Assembly: GCA_963842335.1 (NCBI GenBank)
Contig: CAWJGF010000011.1
Span: 224,948 to 288,947, forward strand
Source: PALSA-600 sp963842335
Lineage (GTDB): Bacteria > Actinomycetota > Thermoleophilia > Gaiellales > Gaiellaceae
Direction: 5' to 3'
DNA length: 64,000 nucleotides
The notes below the pieces were generated by a model that worked only from the letters and a program-made list of their open reading frames with translations, did not search any database and had not been told where the DNA came from. Every line of letters begins with the position of its first letter. Positions within the stretch are counted from its first letter, which is position 1. Below, one piece after another: positions 41,377 to 49,114 of this stretch. A program made the position numbers and the translations under genes.

Positions 41377-42764
41377 GCCCGCTGCGGAGCGTCGCCGGCA
41401 GGCTCGCGCTCGGGCTCCTCTTCGTGGTCGCGGGCGTGCTCGCGATCGTCTATCTGATCGTCGTGCCGTCCTACCGCAACGCCCTCGTGAACACGAAGCT
41501 GTCGAGCCTCGAGGCCTCGCTGCGCACGGTCGGGATCCCGAACTTCCCCTCGCAGGTGTACCTGCAGCAGCAGTTCGCCTCGACGATCGCGCCGCGGGTG
41601 AACGCCCGCGTCGTCGTCTACGACCTGCTCGGCCCGGCGCCTGCACCGCTCGAGCCGGCCGCGGACTCGAACCTCGACGGGTTCAGCACGGACGTCGAGA
41701 ACGACCCGGTCGCCTTCGATGCGGTGCGGCGTCAGACCCTGGCCCGCGGCACCGTCACCCGCCACGGTCAGACCTCGGCCGAGGTGGCCTATCCGCTCGG
41801 CTCGGCCGTCGTCCTCCTGACGGCGCCGCTCCACGACCAGCTTCAGACCGTGTCGGTCGTCCGGGAGCGCGTCTTTGTCGCCGGCGCCCTCGCGCTGGCC
41901 TTCGCGGTGGCGCTGGCCTACGCCGGCGCGAGCCTCTTCGCCCGGCGAATCAAGCGACTCGAGGCCGCCGCGGACAGGATCGCCGCAGGGCGGTTCGACG
42001 AGGCGGTGATCGATTCGCGCTCGGACGAGCTCGGACAGCTCGCGCGCACGTTCGAACGCATGCGCCTGCGGCTCGCCCGACTCGACCGGGCCCGCGGCGA
42101 GTTCATCGCGAACGCCTCGCACGAGCTGCGCACGCCGCTGTTCTCGCTCGGAGGGTTCCTCGAGCTACTGGACGACCCGACGGTCGACGCCGCCACCCGC
42201 GAGGAGTTCGTCGCCCAGATGCGCGAGCAGGTGACGCGGCTGACGAAGCTCGCGACCGACCTCCTCGACCTCTCACGGGTGGACGCGGGCCGGCTCTCGG
42301 TCTCGCAGGAGGCGATCGACCTGTCCGAGCTGGCCGCCGAGGTCGCCGCGGAGCTCGCGCCGCGGGCAGCCGCCGCGGGACACCCGTTCGAGGTGGCGCC
42401 CGAGCCGCCGGTGCCGGCCGTGGGCGACGCCGAGCGGGTCTTGCAGATCGGCCGGATCCTCGTCGAGAACGCCCTCGTCCACACCCGCGCCGGCACGACC
42501 GTCCGGGTCTCGACCGCGCTTGACGGCGGCCGCGCGACCCTGACCGTCGCGAACGACGGGCCCGCGATCCCTGCGGACGCCCAGCAGCAGATCTTCGAGC
42601 GGTTCTACCGCCTCGACGGCGCCCGCGCCTCGGGGTCGGGCCTCGGCCTCGCGATCGCCCGCGAACTGGCCGAGCTGATGGGCGGCCGGATCGAGCTCGA
42701 CCCGCAGAACGGCTGGACGCTCTTCACCCTGGTGCTGAGCGCCGACGGCCCGCATTCCCCGTGA
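41373..42764 (+). CDS. Membrane sensor histidine kinase
   Basis: 463 residues. TM1 (about 8-28, LALGLLFVVAGVLAIVYLI) and TM2 (about 165-190, VFVAGALALAFAVALAYAG) bracket a roughly 135-residue extracellular sensor domain. HAMP follows (IAAGRFDEAVIDSRSDELGQ), then the H-box ANASHELRTPLFSLGG, N-box ENALVH and G-boxes GLGLAIAREL. It pairs with the response regulator upstream. GTG 41373 overlaps the regulator stop. The sensor domain is not recognised. Confidence 0.93.
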   Translation: MSPLRSVAGRLALGLLFVVAGVLAIVYLIVVPSYRNALVNTKLSSLEASLRTVGIPNFPSQVYLQQQFASTIAPRVNARVVVYDLLGPAPAPLEPAADSNLDGFSTDVENDPVAFDAVRRQTLARGTVTRHGQTSAEVAYPLGSAVVLLTAPLHDQLQTVSVVRERVFVAGALALAFAVALAYAGASLFARRIKRLEAAADRIAAGRFDEAVIDSRSDELGQLARTFERMRLRLARLDRARGEFIANASHELRTPLFSLGGFLELLDDPTVDAATREEFVAQMREQVTRLTKLATDLLDLSRVDAGRLSVSQEAIDLSELAAEVAAELAPRAAAAGHPFEVAPEPPVPAVGDAERVLQIGRILVENALVHTRAGTTVRVSTALDGGRATLTVANDGPAIPADAQQQIFERFYRLDGARASGSGLGLAIARELAELMGGRIELDPQNGWTLFTLVLSADGPHSP

Positions 42765-42819
42765 AAACGCTGCAGCCCTCTGCCTGAGCCAAATCTCGCC
42801 GGTGGAGTTGGCGCCAGGC

Positions 42820-42825
42820 TACAGT
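42820..42825 (+). promoter_or_regulatory. Candidate -10 (TACAGT) for leaderless htrA
   Basis: TACAGT ends 8 nt before the protease GTG at 42834. The spacer GGCCGACG lacks an SD. Confidence 0.4.
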
Positions 42826-42833
42826 GGCCGACG

Positions 42834-44036
42834 GTGCGCTCGAGCTCGGTTGCAGCCCTCGCCCTCGTCGCGGCCGTTGTCGGCGGCGGCCTTGTGCTCG
42901 TGGTCGGCAAGGCCGGCGGCTGGTTGCACGGGAGGACGACGACGACGGTCGTCGTCCGGCAGGCGGCGCCGGGCGCGGGCGAGAGTGCCCCGGTGGTCGC
43001 GGCCCGCCCGCTCGTCGGCAACGGCTTCCAGCCCGCCCAGATTTTCGCGCGGCGCTCCGTCGGGGTGGTGACGATCATCTCGTACTTCGGGTCCCCCAAC
43101 TCACCGACGGCCAGCGCCGGGCAGGGATCGGGGTTCGTCGTCTCGCCGTCCGGGACGATTCTGACGAGCGCGCACGTGATTACGACCGCCGGGCAAGGTG
43201 GGACGACGAAGCCGGCCGGCACCGTCTACGTCGAGTTCTCCGACGGCGACCGCGTGACGGCGCACGTGGTCGGCTATGACCTGTTCGACGACGTCGGCGT
43301 GATCAAGGTCGATCCTGCCCAGCATGCCCTCGATCCCGTCCCGCTCGGAAACTCGGATCGCGTTGTCGTCGGGCAGCCGGTTGCGGCGATCGGCAGCCCG
43401 TTCGGCAACGTCGACTCGCTCTCGGTCGGTGTCGTCTCGGCGATCCGACGCTCAATCCCCTCGCTCACGAGCCGCTACAACCTCGTCGACGCGATCCAGA
43501 CCGACGCTCCGATCAACCATGGCAATTCGGGCGGCCCGCTCTTCGACGCCCGTGGCCGGGTGATCGGGATCAACGCTCAGATCCGCTCCAGCGGCACCGG
43601 CTCGGGATTCGAGGGCGTGGGCTTCGCCGTGCCGATCAACTCCGCGCGCCGCTCCATGCAGGCGCTCGCGAGCGGCAGCCCCGTTCGCTACGCGTATGTC
43701 GGGATCACGACGGAGGACTTGACCCCTGCGATCGCGAAGAAGTACGGGTACGCGGCGACGCGTGGTGCGTTGATCGACTCGTTCGCGACCGGCGACTCCG
43801 CCGGCCGCAGCGCCGGCCTGCGCGCGGGAAACCGCGACGCCCTCTACGAGGGCCTGGCGGTGCGCGTCGGCGGCGATGCGATCGTCGCGATCAACGGGAT
43901 TCCCGTCACGAGTGCCGAGGACGTCGTCCGGATCGTGGCCGAGCGGCTGCTTCCGGGTGAAGTGGCCCGCTTCACCGTCGTGGACGGGAAGCAGCGCCGC
44001 GTCGTGCCCGTGAAGCTCAGCGCGCGTCCGCGTTAG
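42834..44036 (+). CDS. HtrA/DegP-type membrane-anchored serine protease with PDZ domain
   Basis: 400 residues. One N-terminal TM anchor (VAALALVAAVVGGGLVLVV). The trypsin-like domain has SGFVVSPSGTILTSAHVI with catalytic His, YDLFDDVGVIKVD with Asp, and INHGNSGGPLFDARG with Ser. The PDZ domain (about 285-395) has RYAYVGITTEDLTPAIAKKY and GDAIVAINGIPVTSAEDVV. It degrades misfolded exported proteins. Start GTG 42834. Probable promoter TACAGT 8 nt upstream. It follows the two-component operon by 69 bp and may belong to its regulon. Confidence 0.92.
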   Translation: MRSSSVAALALVAAVVGGGLVLVVGKAGGWLHGRTTTTVVVRQAAPGAGESAPVVAARPLVGNGFQPAQIFARRSVGVVTIISYFGSPNSPTASAGQGSGFVVSPSGTILTSAHVITTAGQGGTTKPAGTVYVEFSDGDRVTAHVVGYDLFDDVGVIKVDPAQHALDPVPLGNSDRVVVGQPVAAIGSPFGNVDSLSVGVVSAIRRSIPSLTSRYNLVDAIQTDAPINHGNSGGPLFDARGRVIGINAQIRSSGTGSGFEGVGFAVPINSARRSMQALASGSPVRYAYVGITTEDLTPAIAKKYGYAATRGALIDSFATGDSAGRSAGLRAGNRDALYEGLAVRVGGDAIVAINGIPVTSAEDVVRIVAERLLPGEVARFTVVDGKQRRVVPVKLSARPR

Positions 44037-44175
44037 GGAACGCGCGCCAGAGGGAATTGCTCTGCAGTGTCGAACTGCGAAGCTCTGGATAGATTTACTT
44101 AGATTTCGGCGGTTTAACCGCCGCAATGTTTAAAGTTCCGCCTGCGGCGGTACGAGCGAGCACGTTGCACAAACG
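44037..44175 (+). other. Leader region of the rsbW-treT-otsA cluster
   Basis: 139 bp without a gene apart from the hairpins and peptide ORF listed separately. It is AT-richer than its surroundings (GATAGATTTACTTAGATTT, 44087-44106), with two TAGATT hexamers 10 bp apart (44090 and 44100) that could be -10 elements. Confidence 0.55.
44107..44151 (+). promoter_or_regulatory. Bistable RNA element with two exclusive hairpins
   Basis: CGGCGGT occurs at 44107-44113 and again at 44145-44151. Between them ACCGCCG (44117-44123) can pair perfectly with either copy. The second copy can also pair locally with CCGCC (44138-44142). The leader RNA can thus adopt two alternative folds. This is the layout of an attenuator or translational switch, though no U-tract follows either fold. 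Confidence 0.5.
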
Positions 44176-44214
44176 ATGAGCAAACGATTGACCAGACGAT
44201 TGACCAGACGATGA
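44176..44214 (+). CDS. Candidate 12-residue Arg-rich leader peptide
   Basis: ATG 44176 opens a reading MSKRLTRRLTRR ending in TGA at 44212-44214, which overlaps the rsbW ATG (44211) as ATGA. The codons are CGA-TTG-ACC-AGA repeated twice plus CGA, unusual in this GC-rich genome, where CGC/CGG and CTG/CTC dominate. The 12-bp tandem repeat keeps frame whatever the copy number. Translation of these codons could control rsbW initiation by coupling. No SD is evident before the ATG. Confidence 0.45.
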   Translation: MSKRLTRRLTRR

Positions 44215-44654
44215 GCACACCCGTGGATCCGAACGGATACGCCCACGCGATCACGTTGACGATCCCGGCCAAGGCCGAATACATCACGCTCGGTCGCCTC
44301 GCCTTGACGGGGATCGCGCGCCTGCGGGCCGAGCCGTTCTCACAGGAAGTGCTCGGCGACCTGAAGCTCGCGCTGACCGAGGCGTGCACGAACTCGGTCC
44401 GGCATGCCTACGCGGGTGACGAGGGCACGGTCGAGATCCATTACGAGCTCCACCCCGACCACCTCGTCGTCGAGGTCTCCGACCACGGCGAGGGCTTCGA
44501 GCCACCAGCGCGGGCGGAGCCGTCGCTCACGGGTGAGGAGCTCGCCGAGGGCGGCCTCGGGATCGCGATCATCGAGGCGCTCGCGGACGAGGTCGAGATC
44601 AACGAACGGCCCGACGGCGGCTCGCACCTCCGCTTCGTCAAGCGTCTGAGTTAG
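44211..44654 (+). CDS. RsbW-like anti-sigma factor / serine kinase (HATPase_c)
   Basis: 147 residues. GHKL kinase motifs: N-box LALTEACTNSVRHAY (about residue 57), G1 EVSDHGEGFEP, and G2 GGLGIAIIEALADEVEI. Members of this family bind a stress sigma factor or phosphorylate an STAS-domain antagonist. No sigma factor or STAS protein gene is adjacent. The gene is 6 nt ahead of the trehalose synthase treT, so it may control, or be controlled with, osmoprotectant synthesis. ATG 44211 overlaps the leader peptide stop. Confidence 0.88.
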   Translation: MSTPVDPNGYAHAITLTIPAKAEYITLGRLALTGIARLRAEPFSQEVLGDLKLALTEACTNSVRHAYAGDEGTVEIHYELHPDHLVVEVSDHGEGFEPPARAEPSLTGEELAEGGLGIAIIEALADEVEINERPDGGSHLRFVKRLS

Positions 44655-44660
44655 AAACGC

Positions 44661-45932
44661 TTGCTCCAGCTCGTCAACGTCGGCCGCAAGTCCCTCGCTG
44701 ACTACGCGACCCTCGTCTCGCGCGGCTTGATGGCCGAGATCGAGCGGCTCGCGGCACCGCTGCAGGGCAAGCGCATCGCCCACGTCTCGGCAACGGCGTT
44801 CGGCGGCGGCGTCGCCGAGATCAACTACACGCTCGTGCCGTTGATGGCCGACGCGGGGCTCGACGTCGAGTGGCGCGTCATGCGTGGAGCGGACGAGTTC
44901 TACAACGTCACCAAGACGATCCACAACAGCCTGCAGGGCGATCCGCGCGACCTGACGGCCGCCGAGCGCGAGATCTTTGCGCGCTACAACGCCGAGAACG
45001 CTGCCGAGTTCGACCCGGACCAGTACGACTACGTGATCATCCACGACCCGCAGCCGGTCGCGATGATCGATGCGTTTCCCGCGCGCCGCGCGAAGTGGAT
45101 CTGGCGAGCGCACATCGATTTCTCGACGCCGAACCCGGACGTGCTCGCGGCGCTCCTGCCGGCCATCCGGCAATACGACGCGTCGATCTTCCACATGCGC
45201 GAGTACGCGCCCGCCGACGATCAGCTCGAGCAGGTGGTGATCTGGCCGCCCGCCATCGACCCGCTGATGCCGAAGAACATGGCGCTCTCCCCGGAGGACG
45301 CCGCGTACATCGTCGACCAGTTCGGGATCGATGTCGAGCGGCCGCTCCTCACGCAGGTATCGCGCTTCGATCCGTGGAAGGATCCGCTGGGCGTGATCGA
45401 CGCCTACCGGCGCGTGAAGGACCGGTTCCCCGAGGTGCAGCTCGCGCTCGTCGGCTCGATGGCCCACGACGATCCGGAGGGCTGGGAGTACTACAACCGG
45501 ACCGTCGAGCATGCGGACGGTGACTCCGACGTTTACATCCTGAGCAACATGAACAACGTCGGAGCGGTCGAGGTGAATGCCTTTCAGGTCCACTCCGACG
45601 CGCTCGTGCAGAAGTCGACGAAGGAAGGCTTCGGGCTGACGGTCACGGAGGCGCTCTGGAAGGGTCGCCCGATGGTCGCCGGCCGGGTCGGCGGCATCGT
45701 CGCGCAGATCACCGACGGTGAGAGCGGCTGGCTCGTCGCGAGCCCGGAGGAGTGCGCCGAGGCGTGCATCGAGATCCTGCGCGACCCCACCGAGGCGCAC
45801 CGGCGAGCCCTCCGCGGCAAGGAGTACGTGCGCCGGCACTTCCTGACGCCCCGCCTCCTGCGCGACTGGCTCGTCCTCTTCAACCAGCTCGCCGGCAACG
45901 ACACCGGAGGGAGCGAGATTACGATCATCTGA
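44661..45932 (+). CDS. treT: Trehalose glycosyltransferring synthase TreT-type (GT4)
   Basis: 423 residues of a retaining GT-B glycosyltransferase. N-terminal HVSATAFGGGVAEINYTLVP is the TreT/trehalose-phosphorylase hallmark. VIIHDPQPVAMIDAFP and WRAHIDFSTPNPDV are also typical, and the E-x7-E region is KEGFGLTVTEALWKGRP. It likely makes trehalose from NDP-glucose and glucose. Start TTG 44661 is 6 nt after the rsbW-like gene. otsA overlaps its stop (TGATG). Having both TreT and OtsA in one operon is notable. Confidence 0.88.
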   Translation: MLQLVNVGRKSLADYATLVSRGLMAEIERLAAPLQGKRIAHVSATAFGGGVAEINYTLVPLMADAGLDVEWRVMRGADEFYNVTKTIHNSLQGDPRDLTAAEREIFARYNAENAAEFDPDQYDYVIIHDPQPVAMIDAFPARRAKWIWRAHIDFSTPNPDVLAALLPAIRQYDASIFHMREYAPADDQLEQVVIWPPAIDPLMPKNMALSPEDAAYIVDQFGIDVERPLLTQVSRFDPWKDPLGVIDAYRRVKDRFPEVQLALVGSMAHDDPEGWEYYNRTVEHADGDSDVYILSNMNNVGAVEVNAFQVHSDALVQKSTKEGFGLTVTEALWKGRPMVAGRVGGIVAQITDGESGWLVASPEECAEACIEILRDPTEAHRRALRGKEYVRRHFLTPRLLRDWLVLFNQLAGNDTGGSEITII

Positions 45933-47314
45933 TGGCCGCCCGCCGCCCGCTGATCGTGGTGTCGAATCGTGGGCCGGTGTCGTACGCCCTCGATGCGGCC
46001 GGTGCCCGGGTCGAGCGGCGCGGCGCCGGCGGCCTCGTGACCGCTCTGCGCGGCCTCGTCGCCCATCACGACGTGACGTGGATCGCAAGTGCGATCACGG
46101 AGGAGGACCGGCGCGTGGCAGCCGAGGGCGGGGCCTCGGGGGTCGTGCTCGTCGCGCATGATCCGGCGGCGTACGAGGGCTACTACAACACGGTTGCGAA
46201 TCCATTCCTCTGGTTCGTGCAGCACTCGCTCTGGAGCCTCGGTACGGCACCCGAGCTCGGCGACCCTGCTCACCGAGCGTGGCTGGACGGCTACGTTCGC
46301 GTCAACCAGGCCTTTGCCGCCGCAGTTGTCGCCCAACTTGACAACAGTCCTGACGCAACCGTTTTCTTTCACGACTACCACCTCTATCTCGCGCCCAGGT
46401 TCGTGCGCACGGCCCGACCTGCTGCGACGCTGGCGCACTTCGTCCACATCCCCTGGCCGGTCGACTGGTCGGTGCTGCCCCCGGCCTGGCGCGTCGCGGT
46501 GCACGAGGGGCTGCTCGCCAACGACGTGGTGGGTTTCCACACAGAGCGGTGGGCTCGGAACTTCCTGCGCAGCTGCGACGACGTGCTGGGCCTGGGGAGC
46601 CGGCCGCGCGTCGTCCACCATCCGATTTCGATCGACGTGGCCGAGTTCGATGCGCTGGCGGCGAGCGCCGACGTGGTCGCGCGAGAGTCGGAGCTGCAAG
46701 CGAAGCGCCCCGAGCAGCTGATCGTCCGCGTCGACCGGGTGGATCCGTCGAAGAACATCGTCCGAGGCTTGCACGCATTCGAGGTGCTGCTCGACCTGCA
46801 CGCCGAGTGGCGCGGGCGGGTGTCGATGCTCGCGCTGCTCGATCCGTCGCGCGAGGCGATCCCCGAGTACGTCGCGTATCGCGACGAGATCGAGCGCTCC
46901 GCGAGCGCGGTGAACGAGCGCTACGGCGACGGGCGCTGGCTCCCCGTCGACCTGCGGATCGCGGATGACTTCGCGCAGTCGGTGGCTGCGTACAAGCAGT
47001 ACGACGTCCTCCTGGTGAACGCTGTCTACGACGGGCTGAATCTGGTTGCGAAAGAAGGACCGCTCGTCAACACCCGCGACGGGGTCCTCGTGCTCTCGGA
47101 GAACGCCGGCGCGCACGCGGAGCTCGGCGAGTGGGCGATCACCGTCAATCCGTTCGACGTGCTCGGGCAGGCCGAAGCGCTCCACGATGCCCTTTCGCTT
47201 CCTCGTGAGGAGCGGCGGCGGCGGGCGGCGGCGATGCGGGCGCAGGTGCGCGAGAACGACGTCGCTCGCTGGCTCGACGGGCTGCTCGGCGACGTGGCTG
47301 CCGTCTCGGCGTAA
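45932..47314 (+). CDS. otsA: Trehalose-6-phosphate synthase (GT20)
   Basis: 460 residues. The GT20 N-terminus IVVSNRGPVSYALDA and HDYHLYLAPRFVR are conserved, and HIPWPVDWSVLPPAW, GFHTERWARNFL, DRVDPSKNIVRGLHAFE and YDGLNLVAKEG all match OtsA. It makes trehalose-6-phosphate from UDP-glucose and glucose-6-phosphate. No trehalose-6-phosphatase gene lies next to it, so the product would need a phosphatase from elsewhere. ATG 45932 overlaps treT. Confidence 0.93.
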   Translation: MAARRPLIVVSNRGPVSYALDAAGARVERRGAGGLVTALRGLVAHHDVTWIASAITEEDRRVAAEGGASGVVLVAHDPAAYEGYYNTVANPFLWFVQHSLWSLGTAPELGDPAHRAWLDGYVRVNQAFAAAVVAQLDNSPDATVFFHDYHLYLAPRFVRTARPAATLAHFVHIPWPVDWSVLPPAWRVAVHEGLLANDVVGFHTERWARNFLRSCDDVLGLGSRPRVVHHPISIDVAEFDALAASADVVARESELQAKRPEQLIVRVDRVDPSKNIVRGLHAFEVLLDLHAEWRGRVSMLALLDPSREAIPEYVAYRDEIERSASAVNERYGDGRWLPVDLRIADDFAQSVAAYKQYDVLLVNAVYDGLNLVAKEGPLVNTRDGVLVLSENAGAHAELGEWAITVNPFDVLGQAEALHDALSLPREERRRRAAAMRAQVRENDVARWLDGLLGDVAAVSA

Positions 47315-47358
47315 CCTTCCCGCATGGCTGTCGCCGCGATCGCTCGGAGGGACCGGCG

Positions 47359-47796
47359 CTGAGCGAGCTGTCGCACGTCGACGAATCCGGAGCGGTGAAG
47401 ATGGTCGATGTCGGCGGAAAGCCGTCGCAGCGGCGGCGTGCGGTCGCGCGCGCTGTCGTGCAGATGGCGCCCGAGACGGCGGCCAGGCTGCGCGACCTCC
47501 CGAAGGGCGACGCTCTGACGACGGCGCAGCTCGCGGGGATCATGGCCGCGAAGCGCACCTCGGAGCTGATCCCGCTCTGCCACCCGCTCGCGTTGTCGCA
47601 TGTCGCCGTGAGGCTCGACGTCGTCGGCTCCGGTATCGAGATCACCGCCTCGGCCGAGACGACCGCGCAGACCGGCGTGGAGATGGAGGCGCTCACTGCC
47701 GCTGCGGTAGCAGCGCTCACCGTCTACGACATGGCGAAGGCGATCGACAAGGCGATGACCTTCTCGGTCGAGCTCGTCGAGAAGGTCAAGGAGTGA
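47359..47796 (+). CDS. moaC: Cyclic pyranopterin monophosphate synthase MoaC (probable CTG start)
   Basis: Converts 3',8-cH2GTP to cPMP in molybdenum-cofactor synthesis. The sequence SELSHVDESGAVKMVDVGGK aligns end-to-end with E. coli MoaC (which begins MSQLTHINAAGEAHMVDV). IMAAKRTSELIPLCHPLALS and MEALTAAAVAALTVYDMAK are family motifs. Codon 1 in that alignment is CTG 47359, 8 nt after GGAGG, an ideal Shine-Dalgarno spacing. The first standard start, GTG 47395, would lose 12 conserved residues. 145 residues from CTG. mog overlaps the stop. Confidence 0.92.
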   Translation: MSELSHVDESGAVKMVDVGGKPSQRRRAVARAVVQMAPETAARLRDLPKGDALTTAQLAGIMAAKRTSELIPLCHPLALSHVAVRLDVVGSGIEITASAETTAQTGVEMEALTAAAVAALTVYDMAKAIDKAMTFSVELVEKVKE

Positions 47797-48272
47797 ACGC
47801 GGCGGTGCTGACCGTCTCGGACCGCGTCTCTCGTGGCGAGGCGGACGACACGAGCGGGGATCTCCTCGCCGAGCTGCTCGCCGCAGACGGCTATCGCGTC
47901 GAGCGCCGCGTCGTCGCAGACGAAGCCGCGCAGATCGCCGCGACGATCGAGGAGCTCGCGGCCGCCGCGCAGATCGTGCTGACGACCGGAGGTACGGGTC
48001 TCGCGCCACGGGACGTCACGCCCGAGGCCACCCGCACGGTCCTCCAGCGCGAGGCTCCGGGAATCGCCGAGGCGCTGCGCGCCGACTCGATCGCGAAGAC
48101 GCCGCACGGCCTGCTCTCGCGTGGGGTCGCCGGTGTCGTCTCGGGTGCACTCGTCGTCAATCTTCCCGGTTCGCCCGGCGGGTGTCGTGACGGATACGCA
48201 ATCCTGCAGCCCGCTCTCGGCCACGCGGTGTCGCTGCTCGCCGACGAGCCCACCCGGCACCGCCAGACGTGA
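47793..48272 (+). CDS. Molybdopterin adenylyltransferase (MogA/MoaB type)
   Basis: 159 residues that activate molybdopterin by adenylation before molybdate insertion. Begins NAAVLTVSDRVSRGEADDTS; has VLTTGGTGLAPRDVTPEATR and VNLPGSPGGCRDGYAILQPA, the conserved motifs of the MoaB/Mog family. GTG 47793 overlaps the moaC stop as GTGA. It partners MoeA, which lies 9 kb upstream. Overlap with the next gene (ubiA-like) is also GTGA. Confidence 0.93.
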   Translation: MNAAVLTVSDRVSRGEADDTSGDLLAELLAADGYRVERRVVADEAAQIAATIEELAAAAQIVLTTGGTGLAPRDVTPEATRTVLQREAPGIAEALRADSIAKTPHGLLSRGVAGVVSGALVVNLPGSPGGCRDGYAILQPALGHAVSLLADEPTRHRQT

Positions 48273-49114
48273 GAGCAACCCGCCTCTATTACCGGCTCGT
48301 CAAGTTCGAGCACACGATCTTCGCGCTCCCGTTTGCCTATGTCGGGGCGTTCCTCTCCGTCGAAGGAGTGCCGCCTGCGCACGACCTCCTCTGGATCACG
48401 CTGGCCATGGTCGGTGCCCGCTCGCTGGCGATGGCACTGAACCGCCTGATCGACGCGCGCATCGACGCGGCGAATCCGCGGACGGCGACCCGCGAGTTGC
48501 CGTCCGGCGCGTTGAGCTCCGCCGGTGTCGTCGGTTTCTGCTTCGCGGCACTCGCGCTCTACGTCGTGTCCGTCTGGCAACTCGCCCCGATCGTCCGGTG
48601 GCTCGCACCGATCCCCGTGATCATGTTCGTCATCTACCCGTATCTGAAGCGCTGGACGTGGCTGTGCCACCTCTGGCTCGGCGTGATCGACGGCCTGGCG
48701 CCGGTCGGGGCGTGGATCGCGGTGACGGGAACGGTCACCTGGCAGGCCTGCGCGCTCGGTGCGGCCGTGGCGACGTGGGTGGCGGGCTTCGACCTCTTCT
48801 ATGCGCTGTTCGACGTCGACGTCGATCGTGAGCAGGGGCTGCATTCCTGGGCGACGCGCTTCGGCGAGAAGGGTGCGTTCGCCGGCGCGCGGGCCCTCCA
48901 CGTCGCAACTGTCGTCTTCCTGGTCGCGGCCGGTGCCGGCCTCGACGTTGGCTTCCTCTACTGGGCGGGGGTCGCCTGCGTCGCCTTGCTGCTCCTCTAC
49001 GAGCACACGCTCGTTCGACCTGGCGACCTGCGTCGCCTCGATGCAGCGTTCTTCACCATGAACGGCGTCATCTCGGTCGCGTTCTTCGTGTTCGTCCTCG
49101 CGGACGTGCTGTGA
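48269..49114 (+). CDS. UbiA-family prenyltransferase
   Basis: 281-residue membrane protein with 8-9 TM helices. The first Asp-rich motif is NRLIDARIDAANPRT (about residue 58) and the second YALFDVDVDREQGLHS (about 180). LVKFEHTIFALPFAYVGAF is the N-terminal hallmark of 4-hydroxybenzoate polyprenyltransferases and of the futalosine-route enzyme MqnP. It likely prenylates the menaquinone head group, but neither route is confirmed by neighbours. GTG 48269. Downstream heme and cytochrome c genes support a respiratory role. Confidence 0.88.
   Translation: MRATRLYYRLVKFEHTIFALPFAYVGAFLSVEGVPPAHDLLWITLAMVGARSLAMALNRLIDARIDAANPRTATRELPSGALSSAGVVGFCFAALALYVVSVWQLAPIVRWLAPIPVIMFVIYPYLKRWTWLCHLWLGVIDGLAPVGAWIAVTGTVTWQACALGAAVATWVAGFDLFYALFDVDVDREQGLHSWATRFGEKGAFAGARALHVATVVFLVAAGAGLDVGFLYWAGVACVALLLLYEHTLVRPGDLRRLDAAFFTMNGVISVAFFVFVLADVL

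Noticed and set aside
44172..44214. CRISPR-like or variable repeat array at the rsbW leader
   Set aside because: The units are only 12 bp, directly adjacent without spacers, and no cas gene is near. They are better explained as codon repeats of a leader peptide.
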